DNA of 15,879 bases from Moraxellaceae bacterium UBA2031 (GCA_002333145.1 DDBN01000079.1:1-15879); one strand, 5' to 3'; shown: positions 1 to 7,741, numbered from the stretch's first letter. The notes: a model not told the origin generated them from the sequence alone. A program made the numbers and translations.

Positions 1-20
1 CGGCATTGCCGGGCTTTTTT
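1..20 (+). terminator. Intrinsic terminator, left arm cut by the window edge
   Basis: The first bases read CGGC-ATT-GCCGGGC followed by six T. The right arm GCCGGGC (8-14) needs a left arm GCCCGGC, of which only the last four bases lie inside the window. The T-run serves a forward-strand gene lying outside the window. If an A-run precedes the left arm, it would also end the reverse-strand gene that stops at 35, as the similar hairpin at 15833-15863 would. The missing arm is inferred. Confidence 0.6.
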
Positions 21-34
21 AATCTACGCTGAAC

Positions 35-568
35 TTAGCGGAAGTTGTACCGCATGCTTAAGGACACGCCGTCCAACTCAGTATCGCTGTGCAAGCCAAT
101 AGCACCGGAGAACGCATTGCTAAAGAAGTAGCGAGCAGTGGCATCCAAGCCAACACCATCATCAATTAACGTGTCGTTCGAGCTGACAGCTAAGCCACCT
201 TCCAGCTCAACACGGTCTGCCGGGGTGAAGCGGACGCCAGCACGCAGGATGGCACCCATGTCATCATTGTTGCCGATGTCCCCGTACAGGAGTTGTGCGC
301 TCATGACCAGATCGACCTGCTTGCTCATGGGAAGGTGATAGCCCACTCCCCCCTCCAGATAAAAGCCATCGTTAGCCTTTGCGTCTATAGCGTAAATACC
401 GCCAAGCACGAAAAGGTTATTGTCCAGCGCCTTGCTGCCGTTTACAAAAAGGGCATCGTCTCTATCCCACTCGCCATAACCACCCTCTACATAGTCGTAT
501 GAAAGCGGAGCGGCCTGAGATATAGCCGCAGTCATCAGCATGGCAGCGGCCAGAATAGTTTTGTACAT
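35..568 (-). CDS. Small outer-membrane beta-barrel protein, Ax21-like
   Basis: A 177-residue secreted protein. The start is the ATG at 568 (MYKTIL), because AAGGGG lies just upstream at suitable spacing; an in-frame ATG at 595 lacks a good ribosome-binding site. The N-terminus is a classic Sec signal peptide: Lys at position 3, a hydrophobic core, and a likely cut after AISQA. The mature protein is a chain of short alternating segments (LSYDYVEGGYGEW, GFYLEGGVGYHLP, GAILRAGVRFT, VELEGGLAVS, LDATARYFF, VSLSMRYNF) separated by Asp/Asn-rich turns, as in an eight-stranded barrel. It ends in an aromatic-rich strand, MRYNFR, suited to BAM-dependent insertion. The opening LSYDYVEGGY resembles Ax21-family outer-membrane proteins, recalled rather than searched. 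It is a single gene, oriented away from the ATP synthase operon. Its physiological role is unknown. Confidence 0.75.
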   Translation of the reverse strand: MYKTILAAAMLMTAAISQAAPLSYDYVEGGYGEWDRDDALFVNGSKALDNNLFVLGGIYAIDAKANDGFYLEGGVGYHLPMSKQVDLVMSAQLLYGDIGNNDDMGAILRAGVRFTPADRVELEGGLAVSSNDTLIDDGVGLDATARYFFSNAFSGAIGLHSDTELDGVSLSMRYNFR

Positions 569-773
569 GTATTGCCCCTTATGCCGGATTGGCACTTATC
601 TGAATAGTTTACTCTTAATGATCAGGGGAGAGAGGTAAATAGAAGAAGGGTGACTTTTCGTTACACCATGTCAAAAATGCGAGCTGTCCTACAAAAAACA
701 CGTAAGGCGACGGATGGAGAATTAAGTTTGGGGTGTCGCGAGGCATATTTCACCGTAGTCGCTATGGCAGAAT

Positions 774-787
774 CACAAGATCTTGTG
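774..787. promoter_or_regulatory. 14-bp perfect palindrome, possible operator
   Basis: CACAAGATCTTGTG is identical to its own reverse complement. It lies 86 bases before the -35 box of the atp promoter and about 205 bases upstream of the outer-membrane gene start. A dimeric regulator could bind it, but about one such palindrome is expected by chance in a window of this size. Only its intergenic position makes it worth listing. Confidence 0.25.
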
Positions 788-873
788 GGCAGAGACCGAA
801 AACTACTCCTATATATGGATGTCCGAAAGTCGAAGAATCGATAGAAATGAAGCCCTTGAGCCCACCTTCACGG

Positions 874-902
874 TTGCGGAAGGCCAAGGCGCTCTCTATA
901 AT
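874..902 (+). promoter_or_regulatory. Sigma-70 promoter of the ATP synthase operon
   Basis: TTGCGG (874-879) and a perfect TATAAT (897-902) are separated by 17 bases, the optimal spacer. The -35 box matches consensus at three of six positions and the -10 box at all six. Transcription should start near 908-910, leaving a leader of about 18 bases before the first ATG (927), which has its own ribosome-binding site. The next genes run in one direction to the terminator after atpC, so this promoter probably drives all nine atp genes. Confidence 0.6.
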
Positions 903-926
903 CCGCGGCGCTCCTAGGGATACGTT

Positions 927-965
927 ATGTCCCGCTTGTTGTATTCAGCCTGGACCCGCTTGTGA
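927..965 (+). CDS. 12-codon leader ORF overlapping the atpI start
   Basis: AGGGA (916-920) stands six bases before ATG 927, the best-placed initiation site after the promoter. The frame encodes MSRLLYSAWTRL and stops at TGA 963-965. That stop overlaps the GTG start of atpI at 962-964 (TTGTGA), a geometry typical of translational coupling. atpI has no ribosome-binding site of its own, so ribosomes finishing this short frame may re-initiate on atpI. The alternative is a non-functional frame, or a frameshift that once joined it to atpI. The peptide itself need not be functional. Confidence 0.4.
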   Translation: MSRLLYSAWTRL

Positions 966-1357
966 GTCAGCCCCGTCCGCTAGTGGACAGATCAATAGTC
1001 GTGCGCCTGCTCAAGTTACAGCTGGTGCTGACGCTGGGTGTGACCTTGGCAGGTATGCTGGCTGGACTGTGGGCTGGATTCTCGGCTGGCATGGGGGGGG
1101 TGATTGCGCTAGCAGGCAGTGGTTATTTTGCCCTGCAAGCTTTTCGCCACGCGGGTGCTACATCCGCATCGCACATTGTGCGTAGCTTTTTTAAGGGTGA
1201 GGCAGGTCGATTTGTTTTGACCGCCGCACTCTTTGCAGTCGTCTTTGCCGCGGTCAAGTCCGTGCAGGCCGTCTGGTTGTTAACGGGATTCATCTTGGTA
1301 CATCTTGTAGGGGCTTGGGGCATTTTGCTCGCAGGCACTACAGGAACGAAAAAGTGA
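962..1357 (+). CDS. atpI: ATP synthase accessory subunit I
   Basis: A 131-residue hydrophobic protein of the AtpI family, first gene of the F1Fo operon. In other bacteria AtpI assists assembly of the Fo c-ring and is not part of the finished enzyme. The start is GTG 962, chosen because the segment DRSIVVRLLKLQLVL then aligns with the N-terminal part of enteric AtpI (SRNVARKLLLVQL). About four membrane segments are visible, at residues 20-40, 42-58, 85-103 and 106-124, with a basic connecting segment between the second and third. No ribosome-binding site precedes the GTG, and coupling to the 12-codon leader is likely. An eight-G run lies inside the gene at 1093-1100. The stop is 10 bases before atpB. 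Confidence 0.85.
   Translation: MSQPRPLVDRSIVVRLLKLQLVLTLGVTLAGMLAGLWAGFSAGMGGVIALAGSGYFALQAFRHAGATSASHIVRSFFKGEAGRFVLTAALFAVVFAAVKSVQAVWLLTGFILVHLVGAWGILLAGTTGTKK
1093..1100 (+). repeat. Eight-G homopolymer inside atpI
   Basis: Codons ATG GGG GGG GTG (Met-Gly-Gly-Val, residues 44-47 of AtpI) form a run of eight G. Such tracts are prone to replication slippage and sequencing miscalls, and a one-base change would truncate AtpI. The frame as given is intact. Confidence 0.9.
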
Positions 1358-1367
1358 GCTGCTGAAC

Positions 1368-2279
1368 ATGGCTGGCAATTCCACCGAATACATCAAGCAT
1401 CACCTTACCAACCTGACCTATGGCAAGCTGCCAGCAGGTTATGAACGTCACGGTGAGCACGGCGCTGAAGTTATTACCCAGGACACTTGGACGATGGCTC
1501 AGACCGCGGCAGAAGCCAAGGCAATGGGCTTTAGCGCATTCCACGTTGATACGCTGGGGTGGTCGGTCGTGCTTGGTACGCTGTTCTGCTTCTTGTTTTG
1601 GCTGGCGGCACGCAAAGCGACTAGTGGTGTTCCCGGCAAGCTGCAGAATTTTGTGGAAGTGATCATTGGTTTCGTTGATACCAACGTCAGAGACACGTTT
1701 CACGGTAAATCGACGCTTATTGCTCCTTTGGCGCTGACCATTTTTGTCTGGATCTGGCTCATGAACTTTATGGACCTTATCCCCATTGATTTTATTCCGG
1801 TATTTTCTAGCTGGGTCGGCTCTACTTTCTTTGGCATGGATCCACATCATGTCTTTATGAAGGCTGTTCCGACCACTGACCCGAATGCCACGCTGGGCAT
1901 GAGCTTCTCAGTATTTATGCTGATCCTTTTTTACAGCATCAAGATGAAGGGTATTGGCGGGTTCACTAAGGAACTGACGCTGAATCCGTTTAATCACTGG
2001 CTGCTGATCCCCTTCAATCTTGTGCTCGAAGGCATCGGCCTGATCACCAAGCCGATCTCTCTTGGCCTGCGACTGTTCGGTAATATGTATGCCGGCGAAC
2101 TGATTTTTATTCTGATTGCACTCATGTTCACCGGTGGCCTTGCGCTGGGTGTGTTGGGTGGTGGCTTGCAGATAGTCTGGGCAATTTTCCATATTCTGGT
2201 GATCACCCTGCAAGCTTTCGTGTTCATGATGCTGACTATCGTGTATCTGAGCATGGCATCGGAATCGCACGATCACTGA
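1368..2279 (+). CDS. atpB: F1Fo ATP synthase subunit a
   Basis: Subunit a of the Fo sector forms the two proton half-channels beside the c-ring in the inner membrane. The hallmark segment LGLRLFGNMYAGE carries the essential Arg235 (E. coli Arg210) and Glu244 (E. coli Glu219). The C-terminal helix ITLQAFVFMMLTIVYLSMAS contains the conserved Gln282. About five membrane spans are visible between residues 62 and 296. At 303 residues it is about 30 longer than the E. coli protein; the extra length lies mainly in the N-terminal periplasmic part (residues 1-60) and a loop near 148-172. Only a weak ribosome-binding sequence precedes ATG 1368, so coupling to atpI is likely. A U-rich gap of 52 bases leads to atpE. 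Confidence 0.97.
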   Translation: MAGNSTEYIKHHLTNLTYGKLPAGYERHGEHGAEVITQDTWTMAQTAAEAKAMGFSAFHVDTLGWSVVLGTLFCFLFWLAARKATSGVPGKLQNFVEVIIGFVDTNVRDTFHGKSTLIAPLALTIFVWIWLMNFMDLIPIDFIPVFSSWVGSTFFGMDPHHVFMKAVPTTDPNATLGMSFSVFMLILFYSIKMKGIGGFTKELTLNPFNHWLLIPFNLVLEGIGLITKPISLGLRLFGNMYAGELIFILIALMFTGGLALGVLGGGLQIVWAIFHILVITLQAFVFMMLTIVYLSMASESHDH

Positions 2280-2331
2280 TTTTGTTTTGCTGTACTGCTT
2301 TAACCTTTAACCAATGTAAGAGGACTTCAAG
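2280..2331 (+). promoter_or_regulatory. U-rich atpE translation initiation region
   Basis: The atpB-atpE gap starts with a T-rich run (TTTGTTTTGCTGTACTGCTT), contains the tandem repeat TTTAACC TTTAACC (2299-2312), and ends with AAGAGGA seven bases before ATG 2332. In E. coli a U-rich sequence at the same place raises atpE translation so that enough subunit c is made for the ring. The similar composition here suggests the same role; this is inferred by analogy. Confidence 0.45.
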
Positions 2332-2577
2332 ATGGATTACATCACCGGTATGAACCTGCTGGCAGTTGCCCTGCTGATCGGTCTGGGCGCTCTCGGCACC
2401 GCCGTTGGCTTTGCTCTGCTTGGCGGCAAGTTCCTGGATGGCGTTGCTCGTCAGCCAGAACTGGGCCCACAGCTCCAGGTGAAGATGTTCATCGTTGCCG
2501 GTCTGCTCGACGCCGTGCCAATGATCGGCGTCGGTATCGCCATGCTGCTGCTGTTCGCCAACCCGTTCATCAAGTAA
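2332..2577 (+). CDS. atpE: F1Fo ATP synthase subunit c
   Basis: An 81-residue proteolipid that oligomerises into the rotating membrane c-ring. It is a two-helix hairpin: helix 1 at about residues 7-31, the polar loop with ARQPE (residues 39-43) that contacts gamma and epsilon, and helix 2 at about 52-76. The proton-carrying carboxylate is Asp60 in GLLDAVPMIG (E. coli Asp61). The extra ligands of Na+-translocating rings (Gln in helix 1 with Glu-Ser in helix 2) are absent, so proton coupling is expected. It has the clearest ribosome-binding site among the Fo genes. A two-hairpin spacer separates it from atpF. Confidence 0.97.
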   Translation: MDYITGMNLLAVALLIGLGALGTAVGFALLGGKFLDGVARQPELGPQLQVKMFIVAGLLDAVPMIGVGIAMLLLFANPFIK

Positions 2578-2582
2578 TTCGG

Positions 2583-2622
2583 CAATTTTGCGAATTGTTT
2601 CTGGCCGCAATCCGGCGGCTAG
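2583..2622 (+). other. Tandem hairpins in the atpE-atpF gap
   Basis: A weak hairpin (CAATT, 2583-2587, with AATTG, 2593-2597) is followed by a strong one. In the latter CTGGCCGC (2601-2608) pairs with GCGGCTAG (2615-2622), eight pairs including one G-U, with a six-base loop. An A-run follows rather than a T-run, so this is not an intrinsic terminator. It may stabilise the 3' end of the highly needed atpE message or be a processing site. Confidence 0.5.
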
Positions 2623-2643
2623 AAAAATGAATGAGGTGATAGC

Positions 2644-3114
2644 GTGAACATCAATGCAACCCTGATTGGGCAAGCCATTGCGTTTGCGGTCTTCGTCTGG
2701 TTCTGCATGCAGTTCGTGTGGCCGCCGGTAACGGCAGCCCTCGCGGAGCGTCAGAAGAAGATTGCTGATGGTCTGAATGCGGCCGACAAGGCGCAGCGTG
2801 ATCTGGAAAGTGCTCATGCACAGGTTGGCGACGAGCTGAAGGCTGCCAAGGCCCAAGCGGTGGTGCTAATCGACCAGGCCAACAAGCGCGCCAGCCAGAT
2901 GGTAGAAGAGGCCAAGGCCCAAGCTGCTGTCGAAGGTGAGCGTCAGCTGACCCAGGCACGTGCTCAGATCGAACAGGAAATGGCGAGTGCCCGTGACGCT
3001 TTACGCGTTCAGGTCGCTGCTCTGGCTGTTGCCGGTGCCGAGAAGATTCTCGAAGCACAGGTGGATGCCAAGGCTCATGCCAGCATGCTCGACAAGCTGG
3101 CCGCCGAGCTCTAA
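2644..3114 (+). CDS. atpF: F1Fo ATP synthase subunit b
   Basis: Subunit b forms the dimeric peripheral stalk holding F1 against rotation. At 156 residues it equals the E. coli length. The start is GTG 2644, preceded by GAGGTGA at good spacing; the protein opens MNINATLIGQAIAFAVF. One N-terminal membrane helix (about residues 6-27) is followed by a basic-acidic tether (ALAERQKKIADGL). A long Ala/Glu/Lys/Gln-rich coiled coil then runs from about residue 35 to 120, and the C-terminal part docks on delta (AGAEKILEAQVD). No second b-type gene (b') is present, so a b homodimer is expected. Eighteen bases separate it from atpH. Confidence 0.96.
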   Translation: MNINATLIGQAIAFAVFVWFCMQFVWPPVTAALAERQKKIADGLNAADKAQRDLESAHAQVGDELKAAKAQAVVLIDQANKRASQMVEEAKAQAAVEGERQLTQARAQIEQEMASARDALRVQVAALAVAGAEKILEAQVDAKAHASMLDKLAAEL

Positions 3115-3132
3115 TCGAAAAGGCGCACTGAC

Positions 3133-3672
3133 ATGGCAGAACTGACCACCGTAGCGCGGCCTTATGCAAAAGCCGCGTTTGAATTTGCCCGCGAAACCGG
3201 CAAACTGGCCGACTGGTCCGCGCAGCTGACACTGGCTGCTGGACTGGCGAGCGACGAAGAGTTTGCTCGCTATCTGGCGCGCCCGACACTGACATCCGAA
3301 CAGCAGGCCGAGGCCTTTCTGACGGTTGCCGGTGATAAGCTAGACGGCACTGTACGTAATTTTGTGACTGAAATCGTTCACAACAAGCGCATTGAAGCCT
3401 TGCCGGCAATTGCTGAACTGTTCGATGCTTTCCGCGCCGAACTAGAGCAGTCTGCCGACGTGGTAGTGACCTCGGCGTTTGAGTTGAGTGATGCACAGCG
3501 CACCGCGCTGGCAGCAACACTTGGCCAAAAGCTTGGTCGCAAAATCGCGATTGATGAAGTGATTTTGGACCGCACGCTGATTGGTGGCGTGGTTATCCGC
3601 TCTGGCGATCTGGTTATCGACGCCTCCGTGCGCGGCAAGCTGAATAAGCTTGCGGCCACCCTGAATTCTTGA
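3133..3672 (+). CDS. atpH: F1Fo ATP synthase subunit delta
   Basis: Subunit delta (OSCP equivalent) caps F1 and joins it to the b dimer. The protein is 179 residues against 177 in E. coli. The N-terminal helical domain begins with the family signature TVARPYAKAAFEFARE. The C-terminal half contains IDEVILDRTLIGGVVIRSGD followed by DASVRGKLNKLAATL, the usual end of the family. The ribosome-binding site is weak (AAGG, nine bases before ATG). Nineteen bases separate its stop from atpA, which has its own GAGGAAA site. Confidence 0.96.
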   Translation: MAELTTVARPYAKAAFEFARETGKLADWSAQLTLAAGLASDEEFARYLARPTLTSEQQAEAFLTVAGDKLDGTVRNFVTEIVHNKRIEALPAIAELFDAFRAELEQSADVVVTSAFELSDAQRTALAATLGQKLGRKIAIDEVILDRTLIGGVVIRSGDLVIDASVRGKLNKLAATLNS

Positions 3673-3691
3673 GTTTGAGGAAACGAGCATC

Positions 3692-5239
<1,548 letters not shown>

Positions 5240-5248
5240 TTCCTGCTC

Positions 5249-5269
5249 GCCCTGCTCGTAGAGCAGGGC
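5249..5269 (+). other. Perfect 9-bp hairpin in the atpA-atpG gap
   Basis: GCCCTGCTC (5249-5257) pairs without mismatch with GAGCAGGGC (5261-5269) around the loop GTA. The bases after it (ATTGCAAG) lack a T-run, so Rho-independent termination is unlikely. CCTGCTC also occurs as a direct copy at 5242-5248, giving an alternative left arm. An intercistronic stability or processing element is the likely reading. Confidence 0.6.
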
Positions 5270-5315
5270 ATTGCAAGAAAGGCTTCAGCAAAAAGTTCGG
5301 CAAGAGATGTGAAAC

Positions 5316-6185
5316 ATGGCCAGCTTGAAAGAAATTCGCAGCAAGGTCGCCAGCATCAAGAGCACGCAGAAGATTACTCGCGCGATGCAATTGGTGGCGG
5401 CTTCTAAGATGCGCCGTGCGCAAGAGCGCATGGTTCGGGGCAAGCCGTATGCGCAAAAAATCCGTCAGGTAATTGCGCATCTGTCCCAGGCAACACCGGA
5501 ATACAAGCACCAGTACATGGCAGAGCGTCCGGTTAAGCGCGTTGGTTACATTGTGGTGTCGAGTGATCGCGGTCTTTGCGGCGGCCTTAACATCAACCTG
5601 TTCAAGAAAACTGCGCAATCAGTGCGCGAGTTTCAAGGGCAGGGCGTGGAAGTAGAGTTTTGCTTGATCGGCAACAAGGCCACCACTTTCTTTAAAAGTG
5701 TTGGTGGTAAAGTCGTTGCTGTTAAGACTCAGCTTGGCGATGCACCGACACTGGATCAGCTGATCGGCACTGTTAAGGTCATGCTCGAAGCCTACGACAA
5801 CGGCAGCATTGATCGCCTGTACTTGGTGTTCAACGAGTTCGTGAACACGATGACACAGACGCCAAGCGTGCAGCAGCTGTTGCCATTGGCTGCCGATGAG
5901 AAGCTGGCTCTGCAGAAGCGTGATCATAACTGGGATTATCTCTACGAGCCGGATGCCAAGCATCTGCTCGACGCACTCTTTGTGCGGTTTATTGAGTCTC
6001 AGGTGTATCAGGGTGTGGTTGAAAATATTGCCTGTGAACAGGCGGCGCGTATGGTAGCTATGAAGTCTGCTACTGATAACGCCGGTGACCTGATCAGTTC
6101 GCTGCAGCTTGTGTACAACAAGGTGCGTCAGGCAGCGATCACCCAAGAAATCTCTGAAATCGTCGGTGGCGCTTCGGCGGTTTAA
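5316..6185 (+). CDS. atpG: F1 ATP synthase subunit gamma
   Basis: Gamma is the central rotor shaft turning inside the alpha3beta3 hexamer. The protein is 289 residues (E. coli 287). The N-terminal coiled-coil strand opens MASLKEIRSKVASIKSTQKI and continues through TRAMQLVAASKMRRAQ. The central Rossmann-like domain includes SSDRGLCGGLN. The C-terminal helix carries CEQAARMVAMKSATDNAGDL and ends EIVGGASAV. AAGAGAT stands upstream of ATG 5316. Directly after the stop lies a second, out-of-frame copy of the C-terminal codons (see 6185-6235), which suggests recombination at this 3' end. Confidence 0.97.
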   Translation: MASLKEIRSKVASIKSTQKITRAMQLVAASKMRRAQERMVRGKPYAQKIRQVIAHLSQATPEYKHQYMAERPVKRVGYIVVSSDRGLCGGLNINLFKKTAQSVREFQGQGVEVEFCLIGNKATTFFKSVGGKVVAVKTQLGDAPTLDQLIGTVKVMLEAYDNGSIDRLYLVFNEFVNTMTQTPSVQQLLPLAADEKLALQKRDHNWDYLYEPDAKHLLDALFVRFIESQVYQGVVENIACEQAARMVAMKSATDNAGDLISSLQLVYNKVRQAAITQEISEIVGGASAV

Positions 6186-6235
6186 CAGAAGTAACGGAAA
6201 TCGTCGGTGGTGCTGCTGCAGTTAACACCAGTTAA
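6185..6235 (+). repeat. Out-of-frame relic copy of the atpG 3' end
   Basis: After the atpG stop (6183-6185), the next frame reads TEVTEIVGGAAAV then NTS and a stop at 6233-6235. This mirrors the real atpG end QEISEIVGGASAV. The bases 6156-6182 and 6197-6223 agree at 23 of 27 positions, including 14 in a row. Nine of 13 residues match and two more differ conservatively (I/V, S/T). The copies are 41 bases apart, so the second is out of frame and not translated with atpG. Most nucleotide differences are silent, which suggests the copy diverged while coding. I infer a leftover of a related atpG allele or of a tandem duplication. Confidence 0.7.
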
Positions 6236-6283
6236 ATGCAGGGCATCATCAAAAAAGTTTTGCGAGTTTGAGAGGATAAACCC

Positions 6284-7681
6284 ATGAGCAGCGGTCGTAT
6301 TGTCCAGATCATCGGCGCCGTTATTGACGTCGAATTCCCGCGTGAAAGCGTACCCAAGGTGTATGAAGCACTGACGGTCGATGGCAAAGCCACCACGCTG
6401 GAAGTGCAGCAGCAGCTGGGCGATGGCGTGGTCCGTACCATTGCCATGGGCTCCACCGAAGGCCTGAAGCGCGGCCTGAATGTGACGAACACAGGCGCTC
6501 CAATTTCAGTACCCGTTGGTGTGAAAACACTCGGCCGTATTATGGATGTGCTGGGTCGCCCGATTGATGAGGCGGGCCCGATTGGTGAGCAGGAACGTCT
6601 GGGTATTCACCGCAAGGCACCAAGCTATTCCGAGCAGGCCGGCGGTAATGAGCTGCTGGAAACCGGCATCAAGGTTATTGATCTGCTTTGCCCGTTTGCT
6701 AAGGGCGGTAAAGTGGGGCTGTTCGGTGGTGCCGGCGTCGGCAAGACCGTGAACATGATGGAACTCATCAACAACATCGCCAAGGCACACAGCGGTCTGT
6801 CCGTGTTTGCTGGCGTGGGTGAGCGTACTCGTGAAGGCAATGACTTCTACCATGAAATGAAAGATTCTGGCGTGGTCGATAAGGTTGCCATGGTATACGG
6901 CCAGATGAATGAGCCGCCTGGTAACCGTCTGCGTGTGGCTTTGACTGGTCTCACCATGGCTGAATACTTCCGTGACGAAAAAGACCCTGCCACTGGCAAG
7001 GGCCGTGATGTGCTGTTGTTCGTCGATAACATCTACCGCTACACACTGGCCGGTACGGAAGTGTCTGCACTGCTCGGCCGTATGCCGTCTGCCGTGGGTT
7101 ATCAGCCTACGCTGGCGGAAGAAATGGGCGTGCTGCAGGAACGTATTACGTCGACCAAGAATGGTTCGATCACATCGATTCAGGCCGTTTACGTGCCTGC
7201 CGATGACTTGACCGACCCAAGCCCGGCGACCACCTTTGCTCACCTTGACGCTACTGTTGTGTTGTCGCGTGATATCGCTTCGCTGGGTATTTACCCTGCA
7301 GTGGATCCACTTGACTCTACTTCACGTCAGCTCGATCCGCTGGTTGTGGGTGAAGAGCATTACAACGTGGCTCGTGGTGTGCAGACAGTGCTGCAGCGCT
7401 ACAAGGAACTGAAGGACATTATCGCGATTCTGGGTATGGACGAACTGTCAGAAGAAGACAAACTCGTTGTGTACCGTGCGCGTAAAATCCAGCGCTTCCT
7501 GTCGCAGCCGTTCCACGTGGCTGAGGTGTTCACCGGTTCGCCTGGCAAGTATGTTTCCCTCAAAGAAACTATCCGTGCGTTTAAGGGCATTCTTGCTGGT
7601 GACTACGACAGCATGCCTGAACAGGCGTTCTACATGGTCGGCACTATCGACGAAGCTATCGAAAAGTCCAAGAAGCTTTAA
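6284..7681 (+). CDS. atpD: F1 ATP synthase subunit beta
   Basis: The catalytic subunit of F1, 465 residues. The P-loop GGAGVGKT lies at 148-155 with Lys154. The catalytic glutamate is Glu180 in GVGERTREGNDFY. The Walker B aspartate lies in DVLLFVDNIYRYT (about 242-254). The nucleotide-pocket segment GIYPAVDPLDSTSR follows near 335-348, and the gamma/epsilon-contacting DELSEED loop is at 386-392. All are as in the E. coli enzyme, and no residue is missing. GAGAGGA precedes ATG 6284 at normal spacing. A hairpin-bearing gap of 60 bases follows before atpC. Confidence 0.98.
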   Translation: MSSGRIVQIIGAVIDVEFPRESVPKVYEALTVDGKATTLEVQQQLGDGVVRTIAMGSTEGLKRGLNVTNTGAPISVPVGVKTLGRIMDVLGRPIDEAGPIGEQERLGIHRKAPSYSEQAGGNELLETGIKVIDLLCPFAKGGKVGLFGGAGVGKTVNMMELINNIAKAHSGLSVFAGVGERTREGNDFYHEMKDSGVVDKVAMVYGQMNEPPGNRLRVALTGLTMAEYFRDEKDPATGKGRDVLLFVDNIYRYTLAGTEVSALLGRMPSAVGYQPTLAEEMGVLQERITSTKNGSITSIQAVYVPADDLTDPSPATTFAHLDATVVLSRDIASLGIYPAVDPLDSTSRQLDPLVVGEEHYNVARGVQTVLQRYKELKDIIAILGMDELSEEDKLVVYRARKIQRFLSQPFHVAEVFTGSPGKYVSLKETIRAFKGILAGDYDSMPEQAFYMVGTIDEAIEKSKKL

Positions 7682-7693
7682 TCGATTGCAGAG

Positions 7694-7720
7694 GACGGGC
7701 ACTGCATTGCAGCGCCCGTC
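7694..7720 (+). other. Strong hairpin in the atpD-atpC gap
   Basis: GACGGGC (7694-7700) pairs with GCCCGTC (7714-7720). After one A-C mismatch, CTGC (7702-7705) pairs with GCAG (7709-7712) around ATT. There is no T-run after it. It ends nine bases before the TGAGGAA ribosome-binding site of atpC, so it could influence atpC translation or mark a processing point. Confidence 0.55.
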
Positions 7721-7741
7721 ATGCTTCCTGAGGAAATGAAC

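Larger units (their letters stand above)
569..926. other. Gene-free region between the outer-membrane gene and the atp operon
   Basis: This stretch of about 360 bases holds the divergent start regions of the outer-membrane gene (left) and the ATP synthase operon (right). I see the operon promoter at 874-902 and a 14-bp palindrome at 774-787. A 64-codon open frame (650-844, GTG start) has a purine-rich run touching its start codon and no recognisable protein features, so I do not call it a gene. No convincing promoter for the reverse-strand gene was found. Confidence 0.6.

Noticed and set aside
650..844. A 64-codon forward frame in the gap before the atp operon.
   Set aside because: Its GTG start has a purine-rich run touching it instead of properly spaced, the composition shows no protein-like pattern I recognise, and it ends before the operon promoter.
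2332..2577. A sodium-translocating c-ring.
   Set aside because: The second-helix segment GLLDAVPMIG has Asp without the Glu-Ser pair and helix-1 Gln that bind Na+, so proton coupling is the better reading.
2236..3520. Long reverse-strand open frames opposite atpE, atpF and atpH (also 6506-7243 opposite atpD).
   Set aside because: They are rich in Arg, His, Gln and Cys with no domain pattern, and they lie exactly opposite strongly conserved genes, as expected of shadow frames.
7721..7741. An upstream ATG for atpC that adds seven residues.
   Set aside because: It lies before the clear ribosome-binding site TGAGGAA, and the family N-terminus matches the ATG at 7742.
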